DNA of 64,000 bases from Scandinavium sp036495715 (GTDB lineage Bacteria; Pseudomonadota; Gammaproteobacteria; Enterobacterales; Enterobacteriaceae). Location of the stretch: positions 62,001-126,000 of the forward strand of contig DASXML010000086.1 in the NCBI GenBank assembly GCA_036495715.1. The letters run 5' to 3'. Positions 49,769 through 60,188 of the stretch are shown here, piece after piece (position 1 is the stretch's first letter; the number at the start of each line of letters is the position of its first letter). The position numbers were made by a program, and so were the translations under genes. The notes beneath the pieces were generated by a model, which saw only the letters and a list, made by a program, of their open reading frames with translations, made no database searches and was not told the DNA's origin.

Positions 49769-51697
49769 ATGCCTGTAATTACACTTCCTGATGGCAGTCA
49801 ACGCCATTTCGATAACGCAGTAAGCCCAATGGATGTTGCCCTGGATATTGGTCCGGGTCTGGCGAAAGCCACCATCGCTGGCCGTGTTAACGGTGAACTG
49901 GTTGATGCTTCTGATCTCATTGAACAAGACTCGACGCTGTCGCTGATTACCGCGAAAGATGAAGACGGTCTGGAGATCATTCGTCACTCCTGTGCACACT
50001 TGCTGGGACACGCTATCAAACAGCTGTGGCCGCATACTAAAATGGCCATTGGCCCGGTTGTTGATAACGGTTTTTACTATGACGTTGACCTCGACCACAC
50101 CCTGACCCAGGAAGATATCGACGCCCTCGAAAAGCGCATGCACGAGCTGGCGGAGAAGAACTACGATGTCATCAAGAAAAAGGTGAGCTGGCACGAAGCG
50201 CGTGAAACATTTGTGAATCGCGGCGAAAGCTATAAAGTTTCCATCCTTGATGAAAATATCGCGCATGATGACAAGCCTGGCTTGTATCATCACGAAGAAT
50301 ACGTCGACATGTGCCGCGGTCCGCACGTGCCGAATATGCGTTTTTGCCATCATTTCAAATTGATGAAAACAGCAGGCGCCTACTGGCGTGGCGACAGCAA
50401 CAATAAAATGTTGCAGCGTATCTACGGTACCGCATGGACCGATAAGAAAGCGCTGAATGCCTATCTGCTGCGTCTGGAAGAAGCGGCGAAACGCGATCAC
50501 CGTAAAATCGGTAAACAGCTTGACCTGTATCATATGCAGGAAGAAGCACCGGGTATGGTGTTCTGGCATAACGATGGCTGGACTGTCTTCCGTGAACTGG
50601 AAACTTTCGTGCGTTCTAAGCTGAAAGAATACCAATATCAGGAAGTGAAAGGCCCGTTCATGATGGACCGTGTCCTGTGGGAAAAAACAGGTCACTGGGA
50701 CAACTACAAAGATGCGATGTTCACCACCTCTTCGGAGAACCGTGAATACTGCATCAAGCCGATGAACTGCCCGGGTCATGTTCAGATCTTCAATCAGGGT
50801 CTGAAATCCTATCGCGATCTGCCGCTGCGTATGGCGGAATTCGGTAGCTGCCATCGTAACGAGCCATCAGGTGCGTTGCATGGTTTGATGCGCGTTCGTG
50901 GCTTTACTCAGGATGATGCCCATATCTTCTGTACAGAAGATCAAGTGCGCGATGAAGTAAACGCCTGTATCCGTATGGTCTACGATATGTACAGCACCTT
51001 TGGCTTCGAGAAAATCGTCGTCAAGCTGTCGACCCGTCCGGAAAAACGCATCGGTAGTGATGAAACATGGGATCGTGCGGAAGCCGATCTGGCCGTGGCT
51101 CTGGAAGAAAACAACATCCCGTTTGAGTATCAACTGGGTGAAGGTGCCTTCTACGGCCCGAAAATTGAATTTACCCTTTATGACTGCCTCGATCGTGCTT
51201 GGCAGTGCGGAACGGTACAGCTGGACTTCTCCCTGCCGCAACGTCTAAGCGCCTCCTATGTAGGCGAAAGCAACGAGCGTCAGGTGCCGGTGATGATTCA
51301 CCGTGCCATTCTCGGTTCCATCGAACGCTTCATCGGTATACTGACCGAAGAGTTCGCCGGATTCTTCCCGACATGGCTGGCACCTGTGCAGGTCGTGGTG
51401 ATGAATATCACCGATTCACAGGCTGATTACGTTAATGAATTGACGCGCAAACTACAAAATGCGGGCATTCGCGTAAAAGCAGACTTGAGAAATGAGAAGA
51501 TTGGCTTTAAAATCCGCGAGCACACATTACGTCGTGTCCCGTATATGCTGGTTTGTGGCGACAAAGAGGTTGAAGCAGGCAAAGTTGCCGTGCGCACCCG
51601 TCGCGGAAAAGACCTCGGCACTATGGACGTAAACGAAGTGATCGAGAAGCTGCTACAAGAAATACGCAGCCGCAGTCTTCAACAACTGGAGGAATAA
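49769..51697 (+). CDS. thrS: threonyl-tRNA synthetase
   Basis: Attaches threonine to tRNA-Thr. It has 642 aa, the usual length. N-terminal TGS and editing domains (zone with HSCAHLLGHA) are followed by the class II catalytic core with MNCPGHVQIF and zinc ligands, and the C-terminal anticodon-binding domain. The gene is intact, but its promoter and most of its leader are now phage DNA. AAGGAT precedes the ATG. infC follows 3 bp after the stop. Confidence 0.98.
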   Translation: MPVITLPDGSQRHFDNAVSPMDVALDIGPGLAKATIAGRVNGELVDASDLIEQDSTLSLITAKDEDGLEIIRHSCAHLLGHAIKQLWPHTKMAIGPVVDNGFYYDVDLDHTLTQEDIDALEKRMHELAEKNYDVIKKKVSWHEARETFVNRGESYKVSILDENIAHDDKPGLYHHEEYVDMCRGPHVPNMRFCHHFKLMKTAGAYWRGDSNNKMLQRIYGTAWTDKKALNAYLLRLEEAAKRDHRKIGKQLDLYHMQEEAPGMVFWHNDGWTVFRELETFVRSKLKEYQYQEVKGPFMMDRVLWEKTGHWDNYKDAMFTTSSENREYCIKPMNCPGHVQIFNQGLKSYRDLPLRMAEFGSCHRNEPSGALHGLMRVRGFTQDDAHIFCTEDQVRDEVNACIRMVYDMYSTFGFEKIVVKLSTRPEKRIGSDETWDRAEADLAVALEENNIPFEYQLGEGAFYGPKIEFTLYDCLDRAWQCGTVQLDFSLPQRLSASYVGESNERQVPVMIHRAILGSIERFIGILTEEFAGFFPTWLAPVQVVVMNITDSQADYVNELTRKLQNAGIRVKADLRNEKIGFKIREHTLRRVPYMLVCGDKEVEAGKVAVRTRRGKDLGTMDVNEVIEKLLQEIRSRSLQQLEE

Positions 51698-51700
51698 AGT

Positions 51701-52243
51701 ATTAAAGGCGGAAAACGAGTACAAACGGCACGTCCGAATCGTATCAATGGCGAGATTCGAGTTCAGGAAGTTCGCTTAACAGGTCTGGAAGGCGAACAGC
51801 TTGGTATAGTGAGTCTGAGAGAAGCTCTGGAAAAAGCTGAAGAAGCAGGAGTGGATCTGGTAGAGATCAGCCCTAACGCCGAACCGCCAGTTTGCCGAAT
51901 CATGGACTACGGCAAATTCCTCTATGAAAAAAGCAAATCTTCTAAGGAACAGAAGAAGAAGCAAAAGATTGTTCAGGTTAAGGAAATTAAATTCCGTCCT
52001 GGCACCGACGATGGCGATTATCAGGTAAAACTCCGCAGCCTGATACGCTTTCTCGAAGAGGGCGATAAGGCCAAAATCACGCTGCGTTTCCGCGGACGTG
52101 AGATGGCCCACCAACAGATTGGTATGGAAGTGCTTAACCGCGTCCGTGACGATCTGAGTGAACTGGCAGTGGTCGAATCCTTCCCAACAAGGATCGAAGG
52201 CCGTCAGATGATCATGGTGCTCGCTCCTAAGAAGAAACAGTAA
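51701..52243 (+). CDS. infC: translation initiation factor IF-3
   Basis: Factor of 180 aa that keeps ribosomal subunits apart and checks the start codon. It begins at the rare ATT codon (51701), which lets IF-3 repress its own translation, and reads MKGGKRVQTARPNRINGEIR. An ATG further in is not the start. GGAGG lies at the end of thrS just upstream. Confidence 0.97.
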   Translation: MKGGKRVQTARPNRINGEIRVQEVRLTGLEGEQLGIVSLREALEKAEEAGVDLVEISPNAEPPVCRIMDYGKFLYEKSKSSKEQKKKQKIVQVKEIKFRPGTDDGDYQVKLRSLIRFLEEGDKAKITLRFRGREMAHQQIGMEVLNRVRDDLSELAVVESFPTRIEGRQMIMVLAPKKKQ

Positions 52244-52257
52244 GGCCTTCAAGTAGC

Positions 52258-52538
<281 letters not shown>

Positions 52539-52589
52539 GTCGTTAACGTTTAACTTTTTTAATCAAGAATATAGAACAGGAGAGCACAT

Positions 52590-52946
52590 ATGGCTCGCGT
52601 AAAACGTGGTGTAGTAGCACGTGCACGTCACAAGAAAATTTTGAAACAAGCCAAAGGCTACTACGGTGCGCGTTCACGCGTTTACCGCGTTGCCTTCCAG
52701 GCTGTTATCAAAGCAGGTCAGTACGCTTACCGTGACCGTCGTCAACGTAAGCGTCAGTTCCGTCAACTGTGGATTGCGCGTATTAACGCAGCAGCACGTC
52801 AGAACGGTATTTCTTACAGCAAATTCATCAACGGCCTGAAAAAAGCCTCTGTTGAAATTGACCGTAAGATCCTGGCTGACATCGCAGTATTCGACAAAGT
52901 AGCGTTCACCGCTCTGGTCGAAAAAGCGAAATCAGCTCTGGCGTAA
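52590..52946 (+). CDS. rplT: 50S ribosomal protein L20
   Basis: Ribosomal protein of 118 aa (MARVKRGVVARARHKKILKQ). Needed for early 50S assembly and feedback control of its operon. AGGAG precedes the ATG. Confidence 0.98.
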   Translation: MARVKRGVVARARHKKILKQAKGYYGARSRVYRVAFQAVIKAGQYAYRDRRQRKRQFRQLWIARINAAARQNGISYSKFINGLKKASVEIDRKILADIAVFDKVAFTALVEKAKSALA

Positions 52947-52956
52947 AGCCAGTTGA

Positions 52957-52982
52957 AGAGGGAGGCTTGCCTCCCTCTTTTT
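52957..52982 (+). terminator. terminator after rplT
   Basis: AGAGGGAGGC/GCCTCCCTCT perfect 10-bp stem with T-run. Confidence 0.85.
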
Positions 52983-53082
52983 GTTTCAGATTTTTGTTTA
53001 GAATCAGCAAGTCGTTGACTTTTCACGGTGAAGACTTTCCAATAAGCACTTCACAACCCGTATCAGACAAGGTAACGCAAGC

Positions 53083-53127
53083 ATGAATGCTGCTATTTTC
53101 CGCTTCTTTTTTTACTTTAGCACCTGA
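53083..53127 (+). CDS. pheM: pheST leader peptide
   Basis: Peptide of 14 aa, [14 protein letters not shown], with five phenylalanines. Ribosome stalling at Phe codons when charged tRNA-Phe is scarce prevents the downstream attenuator from forming. Confidence 0.95.
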
Positions 53128-53173
53128 TTCCAGGAGGCTAGCGCATGAAAGACGAAACGGAAAACAGCGCCAG

Positions 53174-53199
53174 AAAGCCTCCCCAGGGAGGCTTTTTTC
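53174..53199 (+). terminator. pheST attenuator
   Basis: AAGCCTCC/GGGAGGCTT stem followed by T6, 47 bp after the pheM stop. Confidence 0.88.
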
Positions 53200-53264
53200 G
53201 TATAAAGCATTCAAGAGATTAAGTCCGCAAACGGGTGTTTGCATCGACATTATTGAGGAAAACC

Positions 53265-54248
53265 ATGTCACATCTCGCAGAGCTGGTTGCCAGTGCCAAG
53301 GCCGCCATTAACGAAGCTTCAGATGTCACCGCGCTGGATAACGTGCGTGTCGAATATCTGGGTAAAAAAGGGCATTTGACCCTTCAGATGACAACCCTGC
53401 GTGAACTGCCGGCAGAAGAGCGCCCGGCGGCAGGTGCGGTTATTAACGAAGCAAAAGAACAAGTTCAGCAGGCGCTGAACGAGCGTAAAGCCTCGTTGGA
53501 AGGCGCTGCACTCAATGCTCGCCTTGCCGCTGAAACCATCGACGTTTCTCTGCCGGGCCGTCGCATCGAGACCGGTAGTCTGCATCCGGTAACGCGTACT
53601 ATCGACCGTATTGAAAGTTTCTTCGGTGAGCTCGGCTTTACCGTGGCGACTGGCCCGGAAATCGAAGATGATTATCACAACTTCGATGCCCTGAATATTC
53701 CAGGCCATCACCCGGCACGTGCTGACCACGACACTTTCTGGTTTGATGCAACGCGTTTACTGCGTACCCAGACGTCAGGCGTGCAGATCCGCACCATGAA
53801 AGGCCAGCAGCCGCCAATTCGCATTATCGCGCCGGGTCGTGTTTATCGTAACGATTACGATCAGACTCACACGCCAATGTTCCACCAGATGGAAGGCCTG
53901 ATTGTTGATACCAACATCAGCTTCACAAATCTGAAAGGCACGCTGCACGATTTCCTGCGCAACTTCTTTGAAGAAGACCTGCAGATCCGTTTTCGCCCGT
54001 CCTATTTCCCGTTCACCGAGCCGTCTGCAGAAGTGGATGTGATGGGCAAAAATGGCAAATGGCTGGAAGTGCTGGGCTGCGGTATGGTTCACCCAAATGT
54101 GCTGCGTAATGTCGGAATCGACCCTGAAGTTTACTCCGGTTTCGCATTCGGAATGGGCATGGAGCGTCTGACCATGCTGCGCTACGGCGTCACCGATCTG
54201 CGTGCGTTCTTCGAAAACGATCTGCGTTTCCTCAAACAGTTTAAATAA
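53265..54248 (+). CDS. pheS: phenylalanyl-tRNA synthetase alpha subunit
   Basis: Catalytic subunit of 327 aa, normal length. N-terminal coiled coil (~1-85), class II core with GRVYRNDYDQTHTPMFHQME and GFAFGMGMERL. ATG 53265 gives the known N-terminus MSHLAELVASA. Confidence 0.98.
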   Translation: MSHLAELVASAKAAINEASDVTALDNVRVEYLGKKGHLTLQMTTLRELPAEERPAAGAVINEAKEQVQQALNERKASLEGAALNARLAAETIDVSLPGRRIETGSLHPVTRTIDRIESFFGELGFTVATGPEIEDDYHNFDALNIPGHHPARADHDTFWFDATRLLRTQTSGVQIRTMKGQQPPIRIIAPGRVYRNDYDQTHTPMFHQMEGLIVDTNISFTNLKGTLHDFLRNFFEEDLQIRFRPSYFPFTEPSAEVDVMGKNGKWLEVLGCGMVHPNVLRNVGIDPEVYSGFAFGMGMERLTMLRYGVTDLRAFFENDLRFLKQFK

Positions 54249-54263
54249 GGGCAGGACAGAACA

Positions 54264-56651
54264 ATGAAATTCAGTGAACTGTGGTTACGCGAATGGGTTA
54301 ACCCGGCGATTGACAGCGAAGCGCTGTCTGGCCAAATCACCATGGCAGGCCTGGAAGTCGACGGCGTTGAGCCCGTTGCTGGCGTCTTCAATGGCGTAGT
54401 GGTTGGTGAAGTGGTTGAGTGCGGACAGCATCCGAATGCGGACAAACTGCGCGTGACCAAAATTAACGTCGGTGGCGAGCGTCTGCTGGACATCGTCTGC
54501 GGCGCGCCAAACTGCCGTCAAGGCCTCAAAGTAGCGGTCGCTACGATTGGCGCTGTACTGCCGGGCGATTTCAAAATTAAAGCGGCGAAACTGCGCGGCG
54601 AGCCGTCTGAGGGCATGCTGTGTTCGTTCTCCGAGCTGGGTATTTCCGACGATCATAGCGGTATTATCGAACTGCCGGCTGATGCGCCGCTGGGAACCGA
54701 CATTCGCGAATACCTGAAGCTTGATGACAACACCATCGAAATCAGCGTTACGCCAAACCGCGCCGACTGCCTTGGCATCATCGGTGTTGCACGCGACGTG
54801 GCGGTGCTGAATCAGCAACCGCTGAACGTACCAGAAATGGCACCGGTGGCTGTGACCATCAACGATACTTTCTCCATTAGCGTTGAAGCGACTGACGCAT
54901 GCCCGCGTTATCTGGGCCGCGTAGTGAAAGGCATCAACGTTAAAGCACCGACGCCGCTGTGGATGAAAGAGAAGCTGCGTCGTTGCGGCATCCGTTCTAT
55001 CGACGCGGTAGTTGATGTGACCAACTACGTCCTGCTGGAACTGGGTCAACCCATGCATGCGTTCGATTTGGACCGCATTGACGGCGGTATCGTCGTCCGT
55101 ATGGCAAAAGAGGGGGAAACCCTGGTGCTGCTGGACGGCAACGAAGCCAAGCTGAATGCGGACACGCTGGTGATTGCCGATCACAACAAAGCGCTGGCAA
55201 TGGGCGGGATCTTCGGTGGTGAGCATTCTGGTGTGAATGACGACACGCAGAATGTGCTACTGGAATGTGCATTCTTTAGCCCACTGTCCATCACCGGTCG
55301 CGCACGTCGCCACGGTCTGCACACCGATGCCTCTCACCGTTACGAGCGCGGTGTGGATCCTGCGCTGCAGTACAAAGCGATGGAACGTGCCACTCGTCTT
55401 CTGGTCGACATCTGCGGTGGTGAAGTCGGCCCTGTTATTGATGTGACAAATGACGCCACATTGCCAAAACGCGCCACCATCACACTGCGTCGCAGCAAAC
55501 TGGATCGCCTGATTGGCCATCACATTGCCGACGAGCAGGTGAGCGATATTCTGCGCCGTCTGGGCTGTGACGTCACCGAAGGGCAGGACCAGTGGCAGGC
55601 CGTTGCGCCGAGCTGGCGTTTCGATATGGAAATCGAAGAAGACCTGGTGGAAGAAGTGGCCCGCGTATATGGCTACAACAATATCCCGGATATGCCTGTT
55701 CAGGCTGGGCTGATTATGGGTCATCATCAGGAAGCTAACTTGTCACTCAAGCGTGTGAAAACTATGCTGAATGACAAAGGCTACCAGGAAGTGATCACCT
55801 ACAGCTTCGTCGACCCAAAAGTACAGCAGTTTATTCACCCGGGTGAAGATGCGCTGATTTTGCCAAGCCCGATTTCCAGCGAAATGTCGGCGATGCGCCT
55901 CTCCTTGTGGACTGGCCTGTTGAGCACCGTGGTGTATAACCAGAATCGTCAACAGAGTCGTGTGCGTATTTTCGAAAGCGGTCTGCGCTTTGTACCGGAC
56001 ACTCAAGCCCCGTTGGGCATCCGTCAGGATGTCATGCTGAGCGGCGTGATGTGCGGTAACCGTTATGAAGAGCACTGGAACCTGGCGAAAGAGACAGTTG
56101 ATTTCTATGATTTAAAAGGCGATCTCGAATCTGTACTGGATTTAACCGGTAAGCTGGGTGATATCCAGTTCAAAGCCGAAGCGAATCCAGCGCTGCATCC
56201 GGGGCAGTCTGCGGCGATTTATCTGAAAGGCGAACGTATTGGTTTCATTGGGGTTGTTCATCCAGAGCTAGAACGTAAACTGGACTTGAACGGACGCACG
56301 ATGGTGTTTGAGCTGGAGTGGAATAAGCTCGCAGACCGCGTGGTGCCTGAGGCGAAAGAAATTTCTCGCTTCCCGGCGAACCGTCGCGACATCGCTGTGG
56401 TCGTGGCTGAAGACGTCCCAGCCGCCGAAATTCTCACCGAGTGTAAGAAAGTTGGCGTAAATCAGGTAGTTGGCGTAAACTTGTTTGATGTGTACCGCGG
56501 TAAGGGCGTTGAGGACGGTTTTAAGAGCCTCGCAATCAGCCTGATCCTTCAGGATACCAGCCGTACACTGGAAGAAGAGGAGATTGCCGCTACCGTTGCC
56601 AAATGTGTAGAGGCATTAAAAGAGCGATTCCAGGCATCATTGAGGGATTGA
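54264..56651 (+). CDS. pheT: phenylalanyl-tRNA synthetase beta subunit
   Basis: Large subunit of 795 aa with tRNA-binding (EMAP-like) domain at ~40-150, B3/B4 editing domain, B5 and C-terminal FDX anticodon-binding domain. Follows pheS by 15 bp and precedes ihfA by 4 bp. Confidence 0.98.
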   Translation: MKFSELWLREWVNPAIDSEALSGQITMAGLEVDGVEPVAGVFNGVVVGEVVECGQHPNADKLRVTKINVGGERLLDIVCGAPNCRQGLKVAVATIGAVLPGDFKIKAAKLRGEPSEGMLCSFSELGISDDHSGIIELPADAPLGTDIREYLKLDDNTIEISVTPNRADCLGIIGVARDVAVLNQQPLNVPEMAPVAVTINDTFSISVEATDACPRYLGRVVKGINVKAPTPLWMKEKLRRCGIRSIDAVVDVTNYVLLELGQPMHAFDLDRIDGGIVVRMAKEGETLVLLDGNEAKLNADTLVIADHNKALAMGGIFGGEHSGVNDDTQNVLLECAFFSPLSITGRARRHGLHTDASHRYERGVDPALQYKAMERATRLLVDICGGEVGPVIDVTNDATLPKRATITLRRSKLDRLIGHHIADEQVSDILRRLGCDVTEGQDQWQAVAPSWRFDMEIEEDLVEEVARVYGYNNIPDMPVQAGLIMGHHQEANLSLKRVKTMLNDKGYQEVITYSFVDPKVQQFIHPGEDALILPSPISSEMSAMRLSLWTGLLSTVVYNQNRQQSRVRIFESGLRFVPDTQAPLGIRQDVMLSGVMCGNRYEEHWNLAKETVDFYDLKGDLESVLDLTGKLGDIQFKAEANPALHPGQSAAIYLKGERIGFIGVVHPELERKLDLNGRTMVFELEWNKLADRVVPEAKEISRFPANRRDIAVVVAEDVPAAEILTECKKVGVNQVVGVNLFDVYRGKGVEDGFKSLAISLILQDTSRTLEEEEIAATVAKCVEALKERFQASLRD

Positions 56652-56655
56652 ACCT

Positions 56656-56955
56656 ATGGCGCTTACAAAAGCTGAAATGTCAGAATATCTGTTTGATAAG
56701 CTTGGGCTTAGCAAACGGGATGCTAAAGAACTGGTAGAGTTGTTTTTCGAAGAGATCCGTCGTGCTCTTGAAAACGGTGAGCAGGTAAAACTCTCCGGTT
56801 TTGGTAACTTCGATTTGCGCGATAAAAATCAACGCCCCGGGCGCAACCCGAAGACGGGCGAAGATATTCCCATTACAGCCCGGCGCGTGGTGACCTTCAG
56901 ACCCGGCCAGAAGTTGAAAAGCCGAGTCGAAAACGCTTCGCCCAAAGCAGAATAA
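56656..56955 (+). CDS. ihfA: integration host factor alpha subunit
   Basis: DNA-bending protein of 99 aa (MALTKAEMSEYLFDKLGLSK). With IhfB it bends DNA at many promoters and phage att sites, possibly including this prophage. Co-transcribed with pheST. Confidence 0.98.
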   Translation: MALTKAEMSEYLFDKLGLSKRDAKELVELFFEEIRRALENGEQVKLSGFGNFDLRDKNQRPGRNPKTGEDIPITARRVVTFRPGQKLKSRVENASPKAE

Positions 56956-56970
56956 TTTCTGATTAACTAA

Positions 56971-56996
56971 AAAGGCCGCTTTTGCGGCCTTTTTTC
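56971..56996 (+). terminator. terminator after ihfA
   Basis: AAGGCCGC/GCGGCCTT with TTTT loop and T-run. Confidence 0.85.
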
Positions 56997-57056
56997 TTTC
57001 CTGCGCGCCTCTGGCGCAATAAAATCAATCACTTCATTTCGAGAATTCAGGACGCT

Positions 57057-58037
57057 ATGCAGCCACTCGCCCAACGTCAGCAGCAACGAAACCAGCGATG
57101 GCTGGGGCTTTTGCTGCTGCTGCTTCTGCTCGCTATCTTTATCAGCCTGTGTGCGGGTGAACAGTGGATTGCCCCCGGCGAATGGTTTACAGCCCGTGGC
57201 GAGTTGTTTGTCTGGCAAATTCGCCTGCCGCGCACCGTTGCGGTGGTATTGGTGGGGGCGGCGCTGGCGGTTTCTGGCGCGATTATGCAGTCATTGTTTG
57301 AGAACCCTCTGGCAGAGCCTGGGCTTCTTGGTGTGTCTAACGGCGCGGGCGTCGGGCTTATCGCGGCGGTACTGCTGGGCAAAGGCCTGTTACCAGGCTG
57401 GGTTTTGGGCATTTGCGCTATCGTCGGCGCACTGGTTATCACGGTCGTTCTGCTGCGCTTTGCGCGTCGGCATTTATCGACCAGCCGATTGCTGCTTGCG
57501 GGTGTCGCGCTGGGGATTATTTGCAGTGCAGCGATGACCTGGGCGGTGTATTTTTCTACCTCGTTTGACCTGCGCCAGTTAATGTACTGGATGATGGGCG
57601 GATTTGGCGGTGTGGATTGGCATCAGGGCTGGTTGATGGTAGCGCTGTTTCCGGTTATCGCCTGGGTTTGTTTGCAGTCGCAGCCACTCAATTTACTGTC
57701 GCTGGGCGAAACATCGGCCCGACAACTCGGGCTGCCACTTTGGCTGTGGCGTCGCCTGCTGGTGTTGGCGACAGGCTGGCTGGTCGGCGTCAGCGTGGCG
57801 CTCTCCGGGGCGATTGGTTTTATTGGTCTGGTTATCCCGCATATCCTGCGGTTATGTGGCCTGACCGATCATCGTGTATTGTTACCTGCCTGCGTACTGG
57901 CAGGCGGCGCGGCGCTGTTGTTTGCCGATATCGTTGCCCGTCTGGCGCTGGCCTCGGCAGAATTGCCGATTGGCGTTGTCACCGCCACCCTGGGCGCACC
58001 CGTTTTTATCTGGCTACTATTAAGAGCTGGCCGTTAA
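57057..58037 (+). CDS. btuC: vitamin B12 ABC transporter permease
   Basis: Inner-membrane permease of 326 aa, ten helices, importing cobalamin with BtuD and BtuF. LPRTVAVVLVGAALAVSGAI is typical of FecCD-type permeases. ATG 57057 gives the known start and length. Confidence 0.97.
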   Translation: MQPLAQRQQQRNQRWLGLLLLLLLLAIFISLCAGEQWIAPGEWFTARGELFVWQIRLPRTVAVVLVGAALAVSGAIMQSLFENPLAEPGLLGVSNGAGVGLIAAVLLGKGLLPGWVLGICAIVGALVITVVLLRFARRHLSTSRLLLAGVALGIICSAAMTWAVYFSTSFDLRQLMYWMMGGFGGVDWHQGWLMVALFPVIAWVCLQSQPLNLLSLGETSARQLGLPLWLWRRLLVLATGWLVGVSVALSGAIGFIGLVIPHILRLCGLTDHRVLLPACVLAGGAALLFADIVARLALASAELPIGVVTATLGAPVFIWLLLRAGR

Positions 58038-58065
58038 GCGCTAGCTGATAACCCAAGAGGACGCT

Positions 58066-58617
58066 ATGCAACACGATATTCTCAACACAAATGTCACCAC
58101 CATCGACGGTCAAAACGTCAGTCTCGAACAGTTCAAAGGCAACGTGCTGCTGGTGGTGAACGTCGCCTCCCAGTGCGGGCTGACGCCGCAGTACGAACAA
58201 CTGGAAAATATTCAGGAAGCCTGGGGCAAAGACGGGTTTACCGTGCTTGGTTTCCCGTGCAACCAGTTCCTCGGCCAGGAACCGGGTAGCGACGAAGAAA
58301 TAAAGACCTTCTGCAGCACCACCTATGGCGTGACGTTCCCAATGTTCAGCAAAATTGATGTCAACGGTGAGCACCGCCATCCGCTGTATCAGAAGCTGAC
58401 ATCTGCGGCACCGGTCGCCGTCGCGCCTGAAAGCAGTGGTTTTTACGAACGTATGGCCAGCAAAGGCCGTGCGCCGAAAGAACAAGGCGATATACTGTGG
58501 AACTTTGAAAAATTCCTCATTGGTCGTGACGGCGACATTGTTCAGCGTTTCTCACCGGACATGACGCCGGAAGACCCGATTGTCATGGAATCTATTAAGC
58601 TGGCGTTGGCGAAGTAA
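58066..58617 (+). CDS. btuE: glutathione/thioredoxin peroxidase
   Basis: Peroxidase of 183 aa that reduces hydroperoxides. Catalytic Cys in NVASQCGLTPQY, then FPCNQF and WNFEKF. Despite the operon, it is not needed for B12 uptake in E. coli. Confidence 0.96.
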   Translation: MQHDILNTNVTTIDGQNVSLEQFKGNVLLVVNVASQCGLTPQYEQLENIQEAWGKDGFTVLGFPCNQFLGQEPGSDEEIKTFCSTTYGVTFPMFSKIDVNGEHRHPLYQKLTSAAPVAVAPESSGFYERMASKGRAPKEQGDILWNFEKFLIGRDGDIVQRFSPDMTPEDPIVMESIKLALAK

Positions 58618-58619
58618 TC

Positions 58620-59366
58620 GTGACGCTGATGCAGCTACGGGGCGTGGAAGAACCGGGGCGGTTGTCCCCGGTAAGTGCAGACGTTCGTCAGGGCGAGATA
58701 GTGCATCTCGTCGGACCGAACGGCGCAGGTAAAAGTACACTGCTCGCCAGAATGGCAGGGTTGAGTCAGGGAAAAGGGCAGGTATCGCTCAACGGCAAAC
58801 CCTTATCCGACTGGGCGGCACCGGAGCTGGCGCGCCATCGCGCGTATCTGACCCAACATCAGACACCGCCCTTTGCCATGCCGGTCTGGCATTACCTGAC
58901 GCTGCATCAGCACGATCAAACGCAACACGCGCTCCAGCAGGAAATTGCTGAAAAATTGGGACTGGAAGACAAACTGGTGCGCCCGGTTAACCAACTTTCC
59001 GGTGGCGAATGGCAGCGCGTACGCCTGGCGGCAGTGATATTGCAAATACATCCACAGGGGAATCCGCAAGGTCAGCTTCTCCTGCTGGATGAGCCGATGA
59101 GCAGTCTCGATGTGGCCCAGCAGGCGGCGCTGGACAGGCTCCTTACGGAACTACGACGCATCGGGATAACCATCGTCATGAGCAGCCATGATCTTAACCA
59201 CACGCTGCGCTTTTCCAGTCAGACATGGCTGATGCGCCGAGGGAAAATGCTGGCCAGCGGTGAGACGTCGCACGTTTTGACGATCGAAAATCTGACGGCT
59301 GCGTATGATATGCCGTTCAAAAAGCTTCAGGCGGATGGCGTACAGGTGCTGATTTCTGCACTATAA
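58620..59366 (+). CDS. btuD: vitamin B12 ABC transporter ATPase
   Basis: ATPase of 248 aa. Walker A GPNGAGKST, signature LSGGEWQRV, Walker B LLLLDEPMSSLD. GTG start at 58620, 2 bp after the btuE stop. Partner of BtuC. Confidence 0.97.
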   Translation: MTLMQLRGVEEPGRLSPVSADVRQGEIVHLVGPNGAGKSTLLARMAGLSQGKGQVSLNGKPLSDWAAPELARHRAYLTQHQTPPFAMPVWHYLTLHQHDQTQHALQQEIAEKLGLEDKLVRPVNQLSGGEWQRVRLAAVILQIHPQGNPQGQLLLLDEPMSSLDVAQQAALDRLLTELRRIGITIVMSSHDLNHTLRFSSQTWLMRRGKMLASGETSHVLTIENLTAAYDMPFKKLQADGVQVLISAL

Positions 59367-59443
59367 CGAGAAGGTTTCTTGCAACTTTCCGAATTCGCGG
59401 GCTAAATTATTTCTATAAAAAATATCAGAGGAAACGCCAGGAT

Positions 59444-59908
59444 ATGCGTCTCTTATTTATTTTCGTGGCAGCGTTAATTTTAGCCGGGTGTAGCAGCCAT
59501 CGTGCGCCGCCGCCAAACCCACGGCTTTCCGATTCCATCACCGTCATTGCCAATCTTAACGATCAGCTGGCAAGCTGGCGCGGCACGCCTTATAGCTATG
59601 GCGGCAGCACGCGCGGTGGCGTGGATTGTTCCGCTTTCGTGATGGTGACGTTCCGCGATCAGTTCGATTTACAGCTCCCACGTGACACCAGGCAGCAGTC
59701 AAAAATTGGCACGGAAATCGATAAAGACGATTTGTTGCCGGGTGATTTGGTGTTCTTCAATACCGGGTCGGGAGGCAACGGCCTGCATGTCGGCATCTAT
59801 GACACGGATAATCAGTTTATTCATGCTTCTACCAGCCAGGGTGTGACGCGCTCATCCCTCGATAATGTCTACTGGCGAAAGCATTTCTGGCAAGCCAGAC
59901 GAATTTAG
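59444..59908 (+). CDS. nlpC: NlpC lipoprotein peptidase
   Basis: Outer-membrane lipoprotein of 154 aa (lipobox LAGCSS). Catalytic Cys in GGVDCSAFV and His in GLHVGIY; NlpC/P60 endopeptidase of peptidoglycan. Confidence 0.96.
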   Translation: MRLLFIFVAALILAGCSSHRAPPPNPRLSDSITVIANLNDQLASWRGTPYSYGGSTRGGVDCSAFVMVTFRDQFDLQLPRDTRQQSKIGTEIDKDDLLPGDLVFFNTGSGGNGLHVGIYDTDNQFIHASTSQGVTRSSLDNVYWRKHFWQARRI

Positions 59909-59916
59909 CAGGAAAA

Positions 59917-59944
59917 CGAAAAGGGCCTAGAGGCCCTTTTTTGT
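59917..59944 (+). terminator. terminator after nlpC
   Basis: AAAAGGGCC/GGCCCTTTT with short loop and T-run. The ~245 bp from here to ydiV are A+T-rich and hold only its upstream region. Confidence 0.85.
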
Positions 59945-60188
59945 GGCGCAAATAAAATATAACCGTCGTGCTGCGAAATAATTATCGTTAATCATCATTT
60001 TCACGTAATGAATCTCCGGATTGTGCGACTGCACAAATATGGATTACAATCATCCGAATGATAACGCAAAGGAATTCCTTAATTACAAAGGAACGAATGA
60101 AATTAATCTTTTTAAAATCAAAGATTTTGTTTTCTACTGGAACCATGCAGCAGCGACCAGGGATGTCCCTTGAGCAAGGGTGGACGCA

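Noticed and set aside
49694..50854. Open frame of 386 codons antisense to thrS
   Set aside because: Shadow of a highly expressed gene; codon bias creates long reverse frames. No start signal and no family resemblance.
54285..55226. Open frame of 313 codons antisense to pheT
   Set aside because: Same reason; pheT is certain and intact.
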